A stretch of 15,388 bases of DNA from CAYYWW01 sp964475515. Lineage in GTDB: Archaea > Aenigmatarchaeota > Aenigmatarchaeia > QMZP01. Location: contig CAYYWW010000022.1 in the NCBI GenBank assembly GCA_964475515.1, positions 1 through 15,388 of the forward strand, in the 5' to 3' direction. The position numbers and the translations under genes were made by a program. Positions within the stretch are counted from its first letter, which is position 1. Each line of letters starts with the position of its first letter. The notes beneath the pieces are model-generated. The model saw only the letters and a list, made by a program, of their open reading frames with translations, was not told where the DNA came from and did not search any database. This document shows, in pieces, positions 7,601 through 14,574 of the stretch.

Positions 7601-9265
7601 TCTTATCTCATTTTCTCTGATAATATATTCCTTTTCGTGATCGTAATTTGGTATGGTAAGCGTAAATTCACAGTTATATACATTGTCTTCTTCTGCTTCT
7701 TCATCCAACGTGCATGATAGCTGCCCGGAAGACCCTGGTAATGCTCTATCTTCTATTCCAATTTCCTTTAATTTGTAAGTGGTACTTAATAGTGTAAAGT
7801 TTGCTGGTGCGTTTTCTATTTGCGCTGTTATGTGAACAGTGTTGTTTTTGTTAGGATCAAATTCATAAATAACCTGAGTGGAATCTAAGACTGTAAGTGT
7901 TATTGAATCCTCAGGCTGACATATCTGATTCTCAACATCACAAAAGTATCCACTTTCACATTTGCATTCATATTCTAACTTTCTCGGAGAACCTATTGTA
8001 CTAAAAACAAGTTCCTTTGTGTCAACATTTGGTCCGTTATTATATTCTATGGGTAATGTAAGTTTGTACTCAATATCTCTTCTGAACTTACCACAAACAA
8101 ATTCCGTTGTAAATTCTGTATAGCATTGTAATGCATTCGCTGATCCGTGACATTCAACGGGTAAAGCGAAATCTTCTATTTCAAGAGCACCTGAGATCGG
8201 GGTTTGTATGCTTGATGGTGCATTTCTTATCACAGCGTTGAAATTAAGTCTTGTTGTATCTTGACATTCTGTTATCTTTTTATCAAATAAACCAGTGACA
8301 CCTAATGTTATCTCAGCAGCAGATCTACACACACCGCCCTGCGGTGATTCTATATCAGCAACGTCACAATAATATCCTTGCTGACAACCACAATCAAAAC
8401 AACATGTTTCAGAACTTTCTCCAAGATCACTCTCACACACACCATCTCCACAGGTGAAGCTTGGATTTTTGTTTAAAGTTATGGGATTTAATACACCGTT
8501 ACTATTAACCGGGAAAAGGAAGTAGAAATCATTAACAATAGAATTTATTTCACTTCCAGGTATTTCTGGTCTGAAATTGATAGGCACATTACTCATTGAA
8601 CCCTCATCTGCAGCCAGCGCATAAACTTCGTCCACATTTTTTAAAGAAACACCATTAGACCACTCCATCGGAAGCATGTAATAGTTTTCAATATATTTTT
8701 TCACAGGTTCGACTAAGCCTGGTTCTTTCACATAGAAGTCCAATTCTTCAAGGTCATAATTGTATATATTGAACTCATCGTATCTTACACGTTCTATTTT
8801 TATAAATACACCGGTCCAAGCCTCTCTTGAACCTCTTAGCTTCGCAAGCAGAAGGAGATTACCTACCTGGGGGAAAGCAGTAGCGGCAACTCTTTCTGAC
8901 ATGTCATTCCATGAAAGCTCGGTATCAATATAAGATGTAAATTCAAGCGGTTCTGGAATAGTTGGTTTTGTTATACAATCAAGAGGACCATACGCTTTGC
9001 ATCTATAGAGATACATTTTTTCTATTGGTTTTGAAGAATCAGCTGATATAGCAAATAATGATATTTTAACTTTAGACCATGTGATATCGCTTGCATTATG
9101 AATTTCCATTATGTTCCAATTTATAACATCATTTGAGCTTATATCAATACTATCTACAGTGGCCCCTCCTGAGATAAGATTTATCCGTACAGCATCCGCT
9201 GAAGAGACAACAACTAAGTAAGTCAATACACAAATGAACGCAAATTTGAAATTTTTCCCTTTCAT
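4661..9265 (-). CDS. Giant secreted Cys-rich modular protein with CARDB domain (putative adhesin/scaffold)
   Basis: The protein has 1534 residues. Residues 1-25 are a signal peptide ending SSADA. After a 245-residue N-terminal region, a repeat of a small disulphide module plus a beta-sandwich occurs four times (272-990). Full Cys modules read CGDGVC, CGDGIC and PGDGVC followed by ESSETCC-type and DCGC-type blocks; the second copy is cut down to CKCESGYFCD. The fourth beta domain has a Gly/Ser/Thr/Pro-rich insert at 878-945. Next come a helix (1012-1036), a hydrophobic Ala-rich stretch (1041-1092), another helix, and a hydrophobic segment at 1158-1181. A CARDB domain covers about 1185-1290, with VKNVGNADSP and ELNEENNV as its hallmark ends. 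An EGF/dickkopf-like Cys-rich block (1329-1420) and an acidic helical tail finish it. There is no C-terminal anchor helix. The many cysteines imply an extracytoplasmic, disulphide-stabilised protein. The start is set by a strong Shine-Dalgarno site within the preceding gene. Function as adhesin or appendage tip is inferred from architecture and neighbours. Confidence 0.85.
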   Translation of the reverse strand: MKGKNFKFAFICVLTYLVVVSSADAVRINLISGGATVDSIDISSNDVINWNIMEIHNASDITWSKVKISLFAISADSSKPIEKMYLYRCKAYGPLDCITKPTIPEPLEFTSYIDTELSWNDMSERVAATAFPQVGNLLLLAKLRGSREAWTGVFIKIERVRYDEFNIYNYDLEELDFYVKEPGLVEPVKKYIENYYMLPMEWSNGVSLKNVDEVYALAADEGSMSNVPINFRPEIPGSEINSIVNDFYFLFPVNSNGVLNPITLNKNPSFTCGDGVCESDLGESSETCCFDCGCQQGYYCDVADIESPQGGVCRSAAEITLGVTGLFDKKITECQDTTRLNFNAVIRNAPSSIQTPISGALEIEDFALPVECHGSANALQCYTEFTTEFVCGKFRRDIEYKLTLPIEYNNGPNVDTKELVFSTIGSPRKLEYECKCESGYFCDVENQICQPEDSITLTVLDSTQVIYEFDPNKNNTVHITAQIENAPANFTLLSTTYKLKEIGIEDRALPGSSGQLSCTLDEEAEEDNVYNCEFTLTIPNYDHEKEYIIRENEIRFKISYEDVGEHKTKKLSAIFSDILIPPYTCGDGICQSLESSETCCLDCGCEGENVYCDIAKGCKSLDDIGLTVKASPTSFEDCLESHVVKIKGQITAATSGSKEGDGLTGYGIAIEPVSTRANPNVPTDVQLDSYEHLEDGVISDYSISCGEINPVTGSFVCELSIGPFDECKQPITIGPNELQIIISFPDGEDIVSKMLTASFSDITITPVVHPGDGVCEEEQGESAATSCIDCPCEDDPQFGPDYYCDYKSGGGGTCKPKSSVRLVIAKPDRDVYFESCDVENQLEIKAYIQNEPSGTYLQYARAILNGEAVDVYCYSDYPFFGGGGLQPVGGGYGGGLTGWAISITGSCSSCGLRPTPSPGTGTGRTGEGVGSGSTGGLSSSYSNMYTCTLTIPPEPDCEEGKSFVYRGVLQFFITYNNGKNVEAGMLSANLPQIFTNKQPPAGYGYEENVSGAAARYAALEEKIRAIEEMKKRVQNCEPNLLDKALIAGKYAAAASADVIVESVCLIPGVDVICAIPFVKDVGKWAIRAGGTALAKSQEKKCDNLKVQLDKIKADYNAELSQTALQDCIMEVVEAYENGECRSSVNITKYASSPSLLERLLGITGSIINKISGIITGMPVAVEGKPDLTVYLNPGRCQADVISLNVKNVGNADSPATVISIDGKKCYPYTCKRLEETKPVEALSPGEVYNIEIILYDVDVSADVESWDIFTATVDPNNVVEELNEENNVIERCSYEYGQFVGNCPTEPWGVIIPDEGGDEGAGDETTQICSGEPCTTSEECSYYDCCSCIDGICQYKCSEDEYCDDGRCVPVSGEGTSCNNDNECTDANKPVCVLGFCRECRDSSQCDEGERCDAYTFTCVKKPTENGTVDCVEMLKQCYERYSNITEKAGTEMYKNEEKLKQGVLDISENLGEAAEALGVDVEINMTELLRAGIEWLGNLFSGDTSDAEEMVDQDFWEQYYPEATERGPELEVA
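6296..8452 (-). repeat. Four tandem Cys-module plus beta-sandwich protein repeats inside the giant gene
   Basis: The encoded repeats begin at residues 272, 435, 585 and 770 and run to about 990. Each has a Cys module, then a beta domain opening with a (I/V)xLxV strand (for example AEITLGVTG, DSITLTVLD, DDIGLTVKA, SSVRLVIAK). Three of the four beta domains close with an (L)SAxFSDI-like strand: LSAIFSDI, LTASFSDI and LSANLPQI. The copies are clearly related but strongly diverged, so this is old duplication rather than recent DNA expansion. Confidence 0.75.
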
Positions 9266-9266
9266 T

Positions 9267-11159
9267 TTACTCTCCTCCCGTCAGTTCTGATTCTTTAATT
9301 TCACAATCACTTTGGAGTACAGGTTTGTCAGATGAAACCGGACCTAGACCGCATTTATTTAATAAAGTTGGAAGTGTTTGTGCGATCATGTCGTAAGCAT
9401 CATCCTCTGAAAGAGTTGTTATTTCTTCATACTTGGGAAGTACTATGTAAAATCCATCCTCTTGGGCATCTTCGTTCACAAGATACGCGTTTGTGGATGC
9501 AAACCCACCGATAACCTCTGAATCACGCATTAAGAATGTATTTACTATGTAATATCCTTCTTCTATATTAACCAAATCAAATGCACCGTTGGCAAGTGTT
9601 TCTCGGGGATTTGCTAAAAATCTTAAGTCATCTTCATTCATTTTAACAGGAACAAACCGTATTTCTGATTTGCTCTTCGAACCGTAAAAATTATTTTTCG
9701 ATATTTTGTAGACATTGTTACCGTTATTATCTTCTGTTTTTTCTACAACGACCTCATAAATAAATAGTGGCACATTATATATCTTTCTTAGTTGCACCTG
9801 GATGTTTTCTAATTCCTCTGATTTTACATCGGTTTTTTTGTAAACAGAAAAACCATTTTTTGTGACAGAAAATACACCTGTGCCACACGGTATTTTTGCT
9901 TTTAATTCACCATTTTGATCCGTTTTTCCTATTGAACATCCAGCAAATTTAACTTCCGCATTAGATATGGGTTCTTCTGAATAAACTCTGGTGACCTTTA
10001 TGTTCATTTCACATTCCTTTTTGTCACATATATAGGAAGGAATAATATCTTCTTTATTATAATCGGTTCTTTTTGAAAATTCTCCGGGAGCATTAGCATC
10101 AACAAAAATATCCATGACGAATATAAATGGATCTCTCGTTAAAGCATCTGTAATAGTCACAACAACGGGATAATTTATCCTATATTTTACTTCAACAATA
10201 TCCCTTTCACAATACTTACCTGCAAAATATTCTACTGGATGTGCTTCTTGATATATTGGATTAGGTGTAAATTGCAGCGTTATTTTGTTAAACTCAAAAT
10301 TTTCAGGCAAATCAAAATTTATATCAACACCATCGTATATTTTATCCAATTTTATTTCAGGAGGTACAACGTTCTCAACATTACTGCACTTTTCATAACC
10401 TGAAATACACGCACTTGAAACAGTCTTATGAACAATCTCCTGAACAAGTGGTCTTATACTGTCCCAGTCCTTACTATAGATACGTGGCTCACAGCCATAA
10501 GCTGGAAGTAAACCCAAAGGCATTTTGTAGGGGTCTTTAAAGTTTTCCAACCACATATTCGAGACAGTCGCTCTTTCAAATGGTCTTTCCGAAATCACAG
10601 AAGCTTCTAAAATCTTTTTTGAGATCTTAAATATCTCTCCTATTCTAGATTGCATTTCTATACGATAGACATCACTAACTGTTCTGTTTTTAACAATTGT
10701 GGGCATTTTGACTTCTATAAGTATTTTATTTTCAAGAATTTTTGCAGAAACTGAAACGTCACCAAAAGAAACACCCTTTTCTTCAAGAGACTTCTGAAGA
10801 GAATTTTTATTTTCTTTTAAGTATTCTAACAGACCTTTAGCAAAATTCTTCTCTATGTCAGGATAAATTATTTCTCCACTATATGTTTGCCAATAGTTTC
10901 TTTTTTTACCAGCATATAAAACATTTCTTGGTTGAGGCTCTAGATATCCACCATACATATTGAGTTTATGTAATGTGGAAAAAGCACCATCTCTTATCAT
11001 ATTTACTACACTATCTCTGACAGATTTTTGTTCTTCACCAGTTCCTATAATAGATGTTGGTATAATCTCGCTTTTGAATGCATAATATACAGAAATCCCA
11101 CCAACTATCACAAGAATAAGTATAACAGCAATTTCAGCTTGAGCTTTGAAATTCACCAT
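9267..11159 (-). CDS. Large pilin-like membrane-anchored protein with carboxypeptidase-regulatory-like domain
   Basis: The protein has 630 residues. The N-terminus MVNFKAQAEIAVILILVI fits a class III (archaeal type IV pilin-like) leader with possible cleavage after K-A and before Q7. A hydrophobic helix covers about 9-28. The next region (45-90) has an amphipathic helix and the sequence LNMYGGYLEPQP, which resembles a GGY(L/I) pattern I associate with large pilin-like proteins of DPANN archaea (from memory, unverified). Mixed alpha/beta sequence follows to about 380. Residues 385-460 look like a carboxypeptidase-regulatory/PEGA-like beta-sandwich (PISNAEVKFAGC, KTDQNGELKAKIPCG). More beta-rich sequence follows, and the C-terminus has paired cysteines (603, 619). 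It is the first gene of the operon with the giant Cys-rich protein and has an excellent TATA box 26-33 bases upstream, so the mRNA is nearly leaderless. I infer a surface role, perhaps as an oversized minor pilin or carrier of its neighbour. Confidence 0.8.
   Translation of the reverse strand: MVNFKAQAEIAVILILVIVGGISVYYAFKSEIIPTSIIGTGEEQKSVRDSVVNMIRDGAFSTLHKLNMYGGYLEPQPRNVLYAGKKRNYWQTYSGEIIYPDIEKNFAKGLLEYLKENKNSLQKSLEEKGVSFGDVSVSAKILENKILIEVKMPTIVKNRTVSDVYRIEMQSRIGEIFKISKKILEASVISERPFERATVSNMWLENFKDPYKMPLGLLPAYGCEPRIYSKDWDSIRPLVQEIVHKTVSSACISGYEKCSNVENVVPPEIKLDKIYDGVDINFDLPENFEFNKITLQFTPNPIYQEAHPVEYFAGKYCERDIVEVKYRINYPVVVTITDALTRDPFIFVMDIFVDANAPGEFSKRTDYNKEDIIPSYICDKKECEMNIKVTRVYSEEPISNAEVKFAGCSIGKTDQNGELKAKIPCGTGVFSVTKNGFSVYKKTDVKSEELENIQVQLRKIYNVPLFIYEVVVEKTEDNNGNNVYKISKNNFYGSKSKSEIRFVPVKMNEDDLRFLANPRETLANGAFDLVNIEEGYYIVNTFLMRDSEVIGGFASTNAYLVNEDAQEDGFYIVLPKYEEITTLSEDDAYDMIAQTLPTLLNKCGLGPVSSDKPVLQSDCEIKESELTGGE
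9272..9279 (-). promoter_or_regulatory. Strong Shine-Dalgarno site for the giant Cys-rich gene
   Basis: On the minus strand GGGAGGAG precedes the ATG at 9265, with eight bases between GGAGG and the start. It lies within the last codons (Gly-Gly-Glu) of the upstream 630-aa gene, whose TAA is one base from the next ATG. This arrangement fixes the start and points to translational coupling of the two genes. Confidence 0.85.
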
Positions 11160-11184
11160 ATTAATATATTTTATTTAGAAATAG

Positions 11185-11192
11185 TATATAAA
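11185..11192 (-). promoter_or_regulatory. TATA box of the surface-protein operon
   Basis: On the minus strand TTTATATA is a near-consensus archaeal box A, 26-33 bases before the ATG at 11159. Transcription would start within a few bases of the start codon. The repeat array begins about 110 bases upstream of this box. Confidence 0.65.
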
Positions 11193-11300
11193 TAATTTCT
11201 CTAATCGCTACCAATTTACTTTCATAACTCTCACTTTATTCAAAATTAAAATAGTAAAACTCTCCACATAGTAGAAATGTATTATTTCAACTTATAGTAC

Positions 11301-11590
11301 AAACATGTTTCATGTAACATATATGTAACATATGGCTAAGGATGTCGATTGAAACAATTTTTTTTGGTAATATGTTACACAACATGTTTCATGTAACATA
11401 TCAATGTAACATGTAACATGTGGCTGAATATGTCGGTTTCTTCAACAACATGTTACACAACATGTTTCATGTAACATATCAATGTAACATATTTTTTAAA
11501 ACAAGCATTATGAGAAGGCACAACATGTTACACAACATGTTAACTATATGTTTCATGTAACATATCAATGTAACATGTATGTAACATAAG
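11301..11590. repeat. Iteron-like array of TGTAACA/TGTTACA motifs, four ~80-bp units
   Basis: The 561-base gap between divergent genes (11160-11720) holds four degenerate tandem units. The shared core TTTCATGTAACAT starts at 11308, 11387, 11465 and 11551, so the spacing is 79, 78 and 86 bases. In units 2-4 the heptamer TGTTACA lies upstream of the core, followed by ACAACATGTT. In every unit one or two further TGTAACA copies lie downstream. I count 13 heptamers. TGTAACA starts at 11313, 11324, 11392, 11405, 11412, 11470, 11483, 11556, 11569 and 11580; TGTTACA starts at 11373, 11451 and 11526. Opposed copies form 19-base-period dyads in units 2 and 3, and direct copies are 7, 11 or 13 bases apart. 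Inter-unit sequence is partly shared (GGCTAAGGATGTCG, GGCTGAATATGTCGG). Likely uses are a multi-site operator for the adjacent regulator or an iteron-type origin. The rest of the gap is AT-rich, with a 14-bp palindrome AATAAAATTTTATT at 11641-11654. Confidence 0.85.
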
Positions 11591-11720
11591 CCTAATGACA
11601 TCGGTTTTTATGGAGCACTCATATAGCATAACTCAAATTAAATAAAATTTTATTAATAACAAAAACATAATTTAAGCGGGTTTTTGGATATTTTCATTTC
11701 AAACAGCCAGATGTGGTTTA

Positions 11721-12341
11721 ATGTTTGGGTGGTTCAGAAGAAAGAAAAGAAAAAGAAATAGGAAACCAAAAAAATCGATATCAAAAAATAGCGAAATTAC
11801 AAAAACTAGTAGAGGAAAATTCATGGAGGCTGGCGATCTGCTTTTGAAACAAAAAATAAAAACATCAAGTGGTGTAGAAGAGATGTACGTCCAACCAGTT
11901 AAATTAGAAGTTCCAAATATGGTGACTATCGGAGGAAAACTTGATACTATAATTGAAAAATTAGATAAAAAACCAGACAAAGAATGGTTTGAGAATGAAT
12001 ATTTAGAAACTCTAAAAAGAGTACTACTGATAACAGAAAAAATAAGGCAGAATCAAGATTCACAATTTTTAGAAACAGGAAATATTGATAAAACTGAGAA
12101 TATAGATCATATGAAAGTTGAGAAGAAAGCAGAGCAGGGGATAGAGAAAATAGAAAAAGAAGTTGCTTCAACCCTTATAATTAATGTACTTAGAAATTCA
12201 GATAAAAAAACAATATCTGAAATCTCTAAAGAGATAGGATCATCAAGAGTTACTGTTTGGAGAAATATAAAAAGATTAAAAAAGGAAGGTAAAATCAAGA
12301 TAATTCAAGACGGCAGATTTAAATATGTTTCTTTAATTTAG
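11721..12341 (+). CDS. Winged-helix DNA-binding protein (putative transcriptional regulator)
   Basis: The protein has 206 residues. The N-terminus MFGWFRRKKRKRNRKPKK is strongly basic and could bind nucleic acid or the membrane surface. Residues 35-70 look beta-rich, and 72-115 and 131-150 are charged helices, possibly for oligomerisation. The C-terminal 152-206 reads as a winged helix: TISEISKEIGSSRVTVWRNI (164-183) is the helix-turn-helix with the recognition helix around 175-188. GKIKIIQDGRFKYVSL (190-205) is the wing. This resembles MarR/ArsR/TrmB-like wHTH domains, but I cannot name the family. The gene is divergent from the large surface operon across the repeat array, which suggests it binds there and may also control itself. 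It converges on the pilin-like operon. No strong Shine-Dalgarno or well-placed TATA box is seen for the ATG at 11721; AT-rich candidates lie at 11640-11675. Confidence 0.75.
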   Translation: MFGWFRRKKRKRNRKPKKSISKNSEITKTSRGKFMEAGDLLLKQKIKTSSGVEEMYVQPVKLEVPNMVTIGGKLDTIIEKLDKKPDKEWFENEYLETLKRVLLITEKIRQNQDSQFLETGNIDKTENIDHMKVEKKAEQGIEKIEKEVASTLIINVLRNSDKKTISEISKEIGSSRVTVWRNIKRLKKEGKIKIIQDGRFKYVSLI

Positions 12342-12358
12342 AATTCTCAATGCGAAAA

Positions 12359-12387
12359 ATGAAACAGTTTCATCTCACTATTTTTTT
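12359..12387. terminator. Short palindrome with T-runs between convergent genes
   Basis: ATGAAACAGTTTCAT (12359-12373) is a perfect 7-base inverted repeat around one base. On the minus strand it runs directly into TTTTT; on the plus strand T7 follows at 12381-12387. It sits between the stop codons of the regulator and of the last pilin-like gene, so it could end transcripts from both sides. The stem is short and AT-rich, and the T-runs alone may do the work. Confidence 0.4.
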
Positions 12388-12917
12388 GCAAGTATTATTT
12401 TAACGTTGAGTAATTTTTGACTGCCATGCTCTATTTTTTGTATTTTTTCATTCGCAACAATTTTCTCTATCTTTTCATTTTCTAACGATTCATCACCTAT
12501 TTTTAGTGTCATTTTTTTCATCCCATAACTTATTATTCTTTTATCTGGCTCTACTATGAAAAGATATCTATAATTTTTTTTAAGGTTCCCATATTCTTGA
12601 AGATATTTTGTTACCTTTTGTCTAGCTAATGTTTCACAAGGTATAACATTTCCACACTTCCATGGTTTCAGAGAAAACGAACAAGCTATCACATCAGAAA
12701 CAAGCTTACAACCTTCATCAAGATATCCAGTGTCGCTTCTTAATATACTTAAAAGAAGGTTGTGTGCATATAAATTCATGTAGTCTCTACTTTCTCTCTC
12801 TTGAAGAAAGGACAAGAATAGTAATATAATTCCTGTAAACATGATTATTGTAAAAATTATCACTATAAGGTTTGCCTGTCCACATCTATGTATATTAAAA
12901 CTATTTTTTAGTCTCAT
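12378..12917 (-). CDS. Small pilin-like protein, last gene of the four-gene operon
   Basis: The protein has 179 residues. The N-terminus carries HRCGQANLIVIIFTIIMFTG, compatible with class III processing between G13 and Q14, although the residue before G is Cys rather than Lys/Arg. One hydrophobic helix spans 16-38. The rest is a small domain with four cysteines (70, 79, 88, 94) suited to two disulphides, and a Lys/Glu-rich C-terminal strand region. I do not recognise a named family. The ATG at 12917 overlaps the end of the preceding gene by 17 bases and has GGTG upstream as a plausible Shine-Dalgarno. A TTG at 12929 would add only four residues and has no better site. The overlap implies co-translation with its upstream neighbour. 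It is probably anchored in the membrane with its domain outside. Confidence 0.75.
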   Translation of the reverse strand: MRLKNSFNIHRCGQANLIVIIFTIIMFTGIILLFLSFLQERESRDYMNLYAHNLLLSILRSDTGYLDEGCKLVSDVIACSFSLKPWKCGNVIPCETLARQKVTKYLQEYGNLKKNYRYLFIVEPDKRIISYGMKKMTLKIGDESLENEKIEKIVANEKIQKIEHGSQKLLNVKIILAKK

Positions 12918-13410
12918 GATACACACCAACTTTTATATAAGCTGGATAAACTTTTGGCACTATGCCTCTTCTAAAAATCCACCCAACTTTTCTGTACACA
13001 TTTACTGGAAGTATGTAAGAAGTAAAATTACCCTTCTTTTTGCAATAGGTCCAAAGGTTACAATTAGTATCGTAAACACCAGGACTACATGGAATATCAT
13101 TTTTTCCATTTATAATTTTAATTTCAGCGAACCAATTCTCACCAAAAAGTTTCTCCAAATCTTCACATCTATCGAGCATGCTTGTTAACTTTGAATCATC
13201 AAACATACTGTTTTCCTTTACTAAATACTCTGAAACGATCATCCTTTTTAATATATTCATCGCTCTCCTCTGCTCAACCCTGTTTTTTTCAACATTCGCC
13301 CGTGATACTTGCCACACCGTAAGAAAGAAAATAATGAATACTATAATAATTATTATGAAAAATAGAGTAATTATCTGTTCCATCAACTGAATCTGACCCT
13401 TATATTTCAT
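12901..13410 (-). CDS. Small pilin-like protein with class III signal (KG|Q)
   Basis: The protein has 169 residues. MKYKGQIQLMEQIITLFF is the clearest class III leader in the window: a short basic leader, K-G, Q6 as the first mature residue, then a hydrophobic helix (11-33). The mature domain has Cys at 82, 108, 117 and 123, and a middle segment DLEKLFGENWFAEIKI. Near the C-terminus is SYILPVNVYR, a beta-rich part. I do not recognise a named family. A longer reading from 13458 adds 16 residues and buries the leader. I chose 13410 because AGGT lies eight bases upstream and the start then overlaps the previous gene's end by only 11 bases. Cleavage would be by a PibD/FlaK-type peptidase, not present here. 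A role as a minor pilin or pseudopilin is inferred. Confidence 0.8.
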   Translation of the reverse strand: MKYKGQIQLMEQIITLFFIIIIIVFIIFFLTVWQVSRANVEKNRVEQRRAMNILKRMIVSEYLVKENSMFDDSKLTSMLDRCEDLEKLFGENWFAEIKIINGKNDIPCSPGVYDTNCNLWTYCKKKGNFTSYILPVNVYRKVGWIFRRGIVPKVYPAYIKVGVYHETKK

Positions 13411-14557
13411 AATCACAACCTGAAATAACCATTTTTGAATGGAGATTTTCAATCTCATCCAATTTTGTTTTTAGGGTTATTGTGGTTCCAAGGCTCGTAT
13501 AGTAATCTTTATCCGAGATGATACTCTTTATTTGATTCATAAGCATTGCGAAACGATGGAAGAGTGGGAGACATCGAGCATCCATGGAATCACTATCAAG
13601 TTCACCGTTTCTTAATGCATTTTCTATTTCGCTTGCGATAAGAATAGCTCTATTTGACATCATCTCTGCGGCAATGGAAATCTTTTTTGAAAATTCCCTG
13701 TTTTTGTAAATATATAAGTTTTCCCCTGCTATACCATAGATAGTTTTATAGTCATAACCGACTATAGCGGAAACTATGTCAAGCGCATCCTTGTAAATAA
13801 GATAGTTTTTGGAGCCATTTATGTAAATTCTCCCAATGCCATTGGAATCTGGTAGTGTTACACATAATCCTCTCGAGGGAGATGTACATGAGGTTGATAT
13901 TTTGATAAAACGGTATTCTCCATTGACATTTGAAACAGTTTTTTTACAATCAAAAAATCCAGGAGCATTTTTTTCTTTAATTTTTTCTAAGAATTCCTTT
14001 TTATCACACAAATCTTTCCCGTCCTCTCCGCAAAAATTCTCTTTTAAAACATTTCCTGAACAAAAACCAAATGTGATTCTATTCTTGAAACCTGTACTAT
14101 CGGGCATATGTTCAGTTATATTTTCTATTAAACTCCAAACCAATTCTGTATTTTTCATTGGGACAAATATTACTCTTGACCGTGGCATTGCGATAACATA
14201 ACGAAATTTAAACCATTTCATGTCTAAACTACCATCATCAATGAAAACTCTTTTGCCAGGAGAAAATAAAACCATAACTTTTAAAGGAGTTTTTCCCATA
14301 CTTGAAACAATCCCAGGCGGTTCTGAAACATCAAAATTTAAATTGAACTTTATTTCAGAAAATTGATTAAAATCTACAGGATTGCCAGTTAAATAAACAT
14401 CTTCACAAATCATTTCAAAGTTATTTAAAATCTTACCTCTCTGGACATCTTCTTGAAGACCTGTATATGTTTGCAAGTAGTAGACTATAAAAGAAACTAA
14501 AAATGCGGCTGCTATAATGCCAAATACCATTTTAAAGACCTGGAAATTCAGTATCAT
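13400..14557 (-). CDS. Membrane-anchored protein of the pilin-like operon (large subunit)
   Basis: The protein has 385 residues. One hydrophobic helix (9-29) starts almost at the N-terminus with no signal-peptidase-like site. It is followed by an amphipathic helix, the layout of type IV pilin-like proteins, but with no K-G cleavage motif. The ectodomain (about 40-385) has a beta-rich part with MVLFSPGKRVF and FKFRYVIAMPRSRVIFVP (117-134). A Cys-containing insert follows (166-232; Cys 166, 176, 184, 204, 224, 232), then an alpha/beta part, and a helical C-terminus (288-376) with Cys 329 and 381. No catalytic motif or named family is recognised. It lies 17 bases after the 177-aa gene and overlaps the next gene by 11 bases. 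A second Met at residue 10 is an alternative start. In size relative to its three small neighbours it recalls the larger minor pseudopilin (GspK) of type II secretion, but I see no sequence evidence for homology. Confidence 0.75.
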   Translation of the reverse strand: MILNFQVFKMVFGIIAAAFLVSFIVYYLQTYTGLQEDVQRGKILNNFEMICEDVYLTGNPVDFNQFSEIKFNLNFDVSEPPGIVSSMGKTPLKVMVLFSPGKRVFIDDGSLDMKWFKFRYVIAMPRSRVIFVPMKNTELVWSLIENITEHMPDSTGFKNRITFGFCSGNVLKENFCGEDGKDLCDKKEFLEKIKEKNAPGFFDCKKTVSNVNGEYRFIKISTSCTSPSRGLCVTLPDSNGIGRIYINGSKNYLIYKDALDIVSAIVGYDYKTIYGIAGENLYIYKNREFSKKISIAAEMMSNRAILIASEIENALRNGELDSDSMDARCLPLFHRFAMLMNQIKSIISDKDYYTSLGTTITLKTKLDEIENLHSKMVISGCDYEI

Positions 14558-14574
14558 ATTTATTTATGAAACAA

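Noticed and set aside
11301..11590. CRISPR array (about 47-base repeats with about 32-base spacers)
   Set aside because: The repeats differ between copies, contain internal direct and inverted heptamers, and parts of the inter-unit sequence are also shared. No cas gene is nearby.
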